The position numbers were made by a program, and so were the translations under genes. A stretch of DNA of 25,693 nt from contig URYK01000036.1 of NCBI GenBank assembly GCA_900552125.1, positions 1 to 25,693 of the forward strand, in the 5' to 3' direction. Under the pieces are notes generated by a model. It did not search any database. It was not told the DNA's origin and worked only from the letters and a program-made list of their open reading frames with translations. Each line of letters opens with the position of its first letter. Position 1 is the stretch's first letter. This DNA is from an uncultured Solobacterium sp. Lineage in GTDB: Bacteria; Bacillota_I; Bacilli_A; Erysipelotrichales; Erysipelotrichaceae. This document shows, piece after piece, positions 22,851-25,693 of this stretch.

Positions 22851-23501
22851 TTATTCCTCTTCTTTTGCTTTTACAAATACAGCACGATAGATTGGCTGTC
22901 CTTTTTCCATGAAACGACGTTCATATTCTGTAATCACATCTTCTTCATGTTCGATGCGTCGATAATCGACACTAACTTCTTTCATCTTCCATCCAGCTTC
23001 CTGAAATTCAATCAGGGAATATTCAAATAAAGAACTATTATCCGTTTTCATCTGTATTTCCCCATCATCTTTTAAGATTTGAGCATAACGTTCAATAAAT
23101 TTATGATTGGATAAACGTTTCTTATGTGCTCTTTTCTTTGGCCATGGATCAGAAAAGTTTAAATGTAGAACATCAACTTCTCCCTTTGAAAACCAAGTAT
23201 CAATATTTTCAGCATCTCCTTGAATATATAACATATTACTAGGTTTTATTTCAAGTTTTGTGAACTTACGTACCGCTAAAGCTGCCACATTTATATTTTT
23301 TTCGATACCGATCCATGCTGCATCTGGATATTTCTGCGCCATTTGAATCCAGTAATCGCCTTTTCCAGTTCCTACTTCTACATGAAGTACATCTTTATCC
23401 ATGCGATGTTTCCATGTCCCGGCAAACTGTTCAGGATTTTTAATTACAACTTCCTGTTCTTTGATAAAATCTTCTGCCCAGGGCAGTTTTCGCATTCTCA
23501 T
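22851..23501 (-). CDS. trmB: tRNA (guanine-N7)-methyltransferase
   Basis: SAM-dependent enzyme that methylates N7 of G46 in the tRNA variable loop. At 216 residues it has standard length. The SAM-binding region includes LHVEVGTGKGDYWIQMA, and the family signature is LNFSDPWPKKRAHKKRL. The C-terminal TEYERRFMEKGQPIYR is also typical. TAGGAG precedes the ATG at 23501. It follows pepV by 15 bases and is co-transcribed with it and the thioredoxin gene. Confidence 0.96.
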   Translation of the reverse strand: MRMRKLPWAEDFIKEQEVVIKNPEQFAGTWKHRMDKDVLHVEVGTGKGDYWIQMAQKYPDAAWIGIEKNINVAALAVRKFTKLEIKPSNMLYIQGDAENIDTWFSKGEVDVLHLNFSDPWPKKRAHKKRLSNHKFIERYAQILKDDGEIQMKTDNSSLFEYSLIEFQEAGWKMKEVSVDYRRIEHEEDVITEYERRFMEKGQPIYRAVFVKAKEEE

Positions 23502-23516
23502 ACATCTAACTCCTAT

Positions 23517-24908
23517 CTATTTTGCCAGCTGTTCTACTGCCGCAACATAAATTGCTGCAGCTGTCATTAAATCTGTTAGCTTAACAGCTTCATCTTTTTG
23601 ATGACAGCCCCCAATAAACATATCTGTATCAGGTTCATTATGTGCAAATTCCGGACCAAATGCCACAAAGTTTTTAAACTTCTTCGCATAAGTACCTCCA
23701 CCAATTGTTTTATTTGGTGTAAATGTATCTTTTGTATATTCCTGATAAACATTAGTCAGCTTTGTCACCAATTCTGAATTTGGATCTACAAACAATGGCT
23801 TAGTATCTTTACACAAGGTAATATCTAAAGGATACTCTAAACTATTTGCAGTATCATAGAATCCTTTCATGATTTTATCGACATCTGCATCATTTGGATA
23901 GCGAATATCAATCGTAATAGAAGCACTTCCATTTTCAATATTCACAATACCAGTGTTCATTGTCAAAAAGCCCATGTAAGCCCCATCTATATCGATACCT
24001 AACGGTTTCCCTTGCCAATCTTTCAGCATTGCATACGTAGACTGTGCAAACTTATCTCCATAACATGCACCTACAAAATTTAGAATATGTAAAGCTGCAT
24101 TAACGCCATTATAAGGCATTGCCGCATGTGCAAACACACCTTCGATAAATAGTTTCGCTGTATTGCCATCAAGCGTTTCTACGCTTCCTTTTAAATCATT
24201 CGCACGAAGATAGAAAAAGAAACTATCCAGATATTCTTCTTTCCATTCTTTCACAACTGCTTCTGCCTGTCCAATGACTATATTTGGTCTTTCTCCTGCA
24301 TGCATGCTGGAAATTACCGTTTCACAGGAACCCGACATTTCAATATGTAAACCGCCTTTTTCACCGTATATTACAGGAAAATCTGCATCCGGTGTAAAGC
24401 CAAGCGTAGGTATTTCGCCATGCTTTGTATAATATTCCATGCATTCCATGCCGCTTTCTTCATCACAGCCTAAAATAAGCATCACCTTACGATTTAGTTT
24501 TATACCTTTATCCTTCAACATCTTCAAAGCATAAAATCCAGACATTGCTGGTCCTTTATCATCTAAAGTACCACGTCCAAACATATAACCATCTATAATT
24601 TCAGCCGCAAATGGATCTTTGCTCCAGCCAACACCTACAGGTACAACATCTAAATGTGCTAGTACACCAACACTTTCCTCACCGTCGCCATAGCTGATCA
24701 CACCGGCATAACCATCATAATCTTTTACTTCAAAGCCTTCTCTTCTTCCAAGTTCCAGCATGTAATCTAATGCTTTTCTGCATCCGGCTCCAAAAGGGGC
24801 TCCTTCTGCTTTCTTAGAATCATCTCTAACGGAAGGAATCGCAATTAATCCTTTTAAATCTTGAATAAATTCATCTTGATATTTTTCTAATTCTGTTAAC
24901 CAGTTCAT
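23517..24908 (-). CDS. pepV: PepV-type M20 dipeptidase
   Basis: Zinc dipeptidase of family M20 (Xaa-His/PepV type), 463 residues, cleaving dipeptides in the cytoplasm. Metal ligands and catalytic residues are visible: H85 and D87 in LAHLDVVP, D116/D117 in LDDKGP, E150-E151 in CDEESG, an Asp in TPDADFP, and the C-terminal His in FAHNEPDTDMFIGG. AGGTGA precedes the ATG. It begins the pepV-trmB-thioredoxin-unknown-murC run. Its promoter region (24909-25000) follows the end of a group IIC intron; only a weak TAAAAT -10 (24935-24930) is seen there. Confidence 0.94.
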   Translation of the reverse strand: MNWLTELEKYQDEFIQDLKGLIAIPSVRDDSKKAEGAPFGAGCRKALDYMLELGRREGFEVKDYDGYAGVISYGDGEESVGVLAHLDVVPVGVGWSKDPFAAEIIDGYMFGRGTLDDKGPAMSGFYALKMLKDKGIKLNRKVMLILGCDEESGMECMEYYTKHGEIPTLGFTPDADFPVIYGEKGGLHIEMSGSCETVISSMHAGERPNIVIGQAEAVVKEWKEEYLDSFFFYLRANDLKGSVETLDGNTAKLFIEGVFAHAAMPYNGVNAALHILNFVGACYGDKFAQSTYAMLKDWQGKPLGIDIDGAYMGFLTMNTGIVNIENGSASITIDIRYPNDADVDKIMKGFYDTANSLEYPLDITLCKDTKPLFVDPNSELVTKLTNVYQEYTKDTFTPNKTIGGGTYAKKFKNFVAFGPEFAHNEPDTDMFIGGCHQKDEAVKLTDLMTAAAIYVAAVEQLAK

Positions 24909-25000
24909 TTCGATTCACCTCATGCATATATTTTAACACAAAGGTTACTGAATACCTATGATTATTTTCATAAATTTTCATACATTTCTTTACTGAAAAA

Positions 25001-25693
25001 TCGAGTAGAGTAAATTTAATTACCCTCTCACACCAGACAGCTAATTAACCCTTTCTTTGCCAATATCCTTTTTGATATTGCCCTTACCACGCATGTCTTG
25101 GTCGCTATCCATTGATAACGATTTCCTAGATATGAAGTTAATCTTGCCAGGTCTTTTCCTATACCCAGTTTTTGTAATCCCCATTGTCTCTTGCTTGGCA
25201 CTTTCCATTGTTTCCAAATAATCGCTCTTAAACGAGTTCGAAGATGGGCATCTATTTCTTTCATTGCTGTTTTCATATCACAGATGCTGAAATAGTTCAC
25301 CCATCCTCTTATCTTCTGGTTTAGCTGTCTGATTCTATCTGAAACTGTCATACTATATTTTCTGATAGTTAGCTGTTTTAATTTTCTTTTGAAGCTTTGT
25401 ATGGATTCCTGATGCGGCCTACTCTTGTATGCTTTTTGTGCATTATTATAATAGAAACCGAATCCTAGATATTTTAGTTTTGTTGGTGTTGTGATTTTGG
25501 TTTTGGTGGCATTTACCTTTAATCCTAATTTTCTTTCAATCCATTTTGTTATAGAGTGCATGACTCTGTTTGCGCTCGCTTTGCTCTTCGTTACTATGAC
25601 TACATCATCTGCATATCTTGTAAATCGCAGATTTCTAGCTTCTAGCTCCTTATCAAGTTTATTAAGCATTATATTACTTAAGAGTGGCGAGAT
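25001..25693 (-). mobile_element. Group IIC intron, 3' portion (partial, continues past the right edge)
   Basis: Minus-strand element with the reverse transcriptase/maturase gene and, after it, the group IIC 3' hallmark GTGTGAGAGG (25033-25024), a small hairpin like domain VI (GTAA/TTAC), and the terminal CTACTCGA (25008-25001). The downstream exon begins with T5, the sort of terminator T tract that group IIC introns insert into. The domain V helix expected before GTGTGAGAGG is not present, so the intron is probably not able to splice. The 5' half is outside the window. Confidence 0.75.
25028..25693 (-). CDS. Group II intron reverse transcriptase/maturase (N-terminus outside window)
   Basis: Open to the right edge: the eight codons beyond the internal ATG at 25669 read ISPLLSNI, part of the reverse-transcriptase core, so the real start lies outside. 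Visible parts: the YADD catalytic motif, the thumb/X (maturase) domain with RKLKQLT and LNQKIRGWVNYF, and the C-terminal LRTRLRAIIWKQWK block typical of intron maturases. The protein ends LISCLV; as I recall them, relatives usually run on with DYYL-type residues, so the C-terminus seems truncated, with its stop falling inside the intron's GTGTGAGAGG. There is no endonuclease domain, as expected for group IIC. Confidence 0.88.
   Translation of the reverse strand: MSPLLSNIMLNKLDKELEARNLRFTRYADDVVIVTKSKASANRVMHSITKWIERKLGLKVNATKTKITTPTKLKYLGFGFYYNNAQKAYKSRPHQESIQSFKRKLKQLTIRKYSMTVSDRIRQLNQKIRGWVNYFSICDMKTAMKEIDAHLRTRLRAIIWKQWKVPSKRQWGLQKLGIGKDLARLTSYLGNRYQWIATKTCVVRAISKRILAKKGLISCLV

Noticed and set aside
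25028..25669. Complete short reverse transcriptase starting at the ATG at 25669
   Set aside because: The frame stays open to the window edge and the codons before that ATG encode a conserved reverse-transcriptase stretch (SPLLSN), so the gene is cut by the window rather than short.
1..25693. CRISPR array, prophage, toxin-antitoxin or other defence system
   Set aside because: No spaced repeats, phage structural genes, integrase or recognisable defence domains were found; apart from the two intron ends the window is core metabolism, envelope and sporulation genes.

Overview
The window reads as a core chromosomal segment of a low-GC, endospore-competent Firmicute. The best fit is an Erysipelotrichales-type gut anaerobe (relatives of Clostridium innocuum); this is inferred from gene content, A/T-rich codon use and strong Shine-Dalgarno sites, not from any search. 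Nearly all genes lie on the minus strand; four short genes (Nudix, radical SAM, amidotransferase, cupin) lie on the plus strand.

Layout. 1-72: minus-strand terminator directly followed by what looks like the 5' end of a group IIC intron running off the left edge. 73-1900: M42 aminopeptidase and NIF3-family protein. 2060-2494: Nudix hydrolase. 2569-4115: DegV protein and YgjP-type metallopeptidase. 4285-5954: MnmL/YtqA-type radical SAM enzyme and a class I glutamine amidotransferase, whose end overlaps a convergent VTT-domain membrane gene. 5911-7862: three-gene unit (unknown protein, HAD-IIA phosphatase, VTT membrane protein) behind a strong promoter and a structured leader. 7894-9483: MFS transporter and cupin, divergent. 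9514-14197: lipoprotein, MurJ/YtgP flippase, RsuA-type pseudouridine synthase, dihydrofolate reductase, pyrimidine nucleoside phosphorylase. 14314-16936: sporulation operon dpaA-dpaB-dapA followed by two small genes, cse60 and a DUF1540 gene. 17025-18478: tyrS with a tyrosine T-box leader. 18489-24908: pepV, trmB, thioredoxin, unknown charged protein, murC, DUF948 gene, helical protein, ccpA. 25001-25693: 3' part of a group IIC intron with its reverse transcriptase, cut by the right edge.

How the genes fit together. The murC / DUF948 / helical protein / ccpA / tyrS order matches the B. subtilis murC-ytxG-ytxH-...-ccpA-...-tyrS neighbourhood, which supports calling the LacI-family gene ccpA. 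The dpa block makes dipicolinate for the spore core: dapA supplies the precursor and DpaA/DpaB convert it. MurC and MurJ are peptidoglycan precursor functions.

Most notable are features outside the ordinary genes: an intrinsic-terminator-like hairpin that holds the ribosome-binding site of the VTT gene in its apical loop and its start codon in the stem; a compact candidate regulatory leader at 7795-7862; an intron 3' end that appears to have lost catalytic domain V; and a charged protein at the sftA position carrying a repeated ISPxxG motif. I saw no phage, plasmid, CRISPR array, tRNA, rRNA or defence system.
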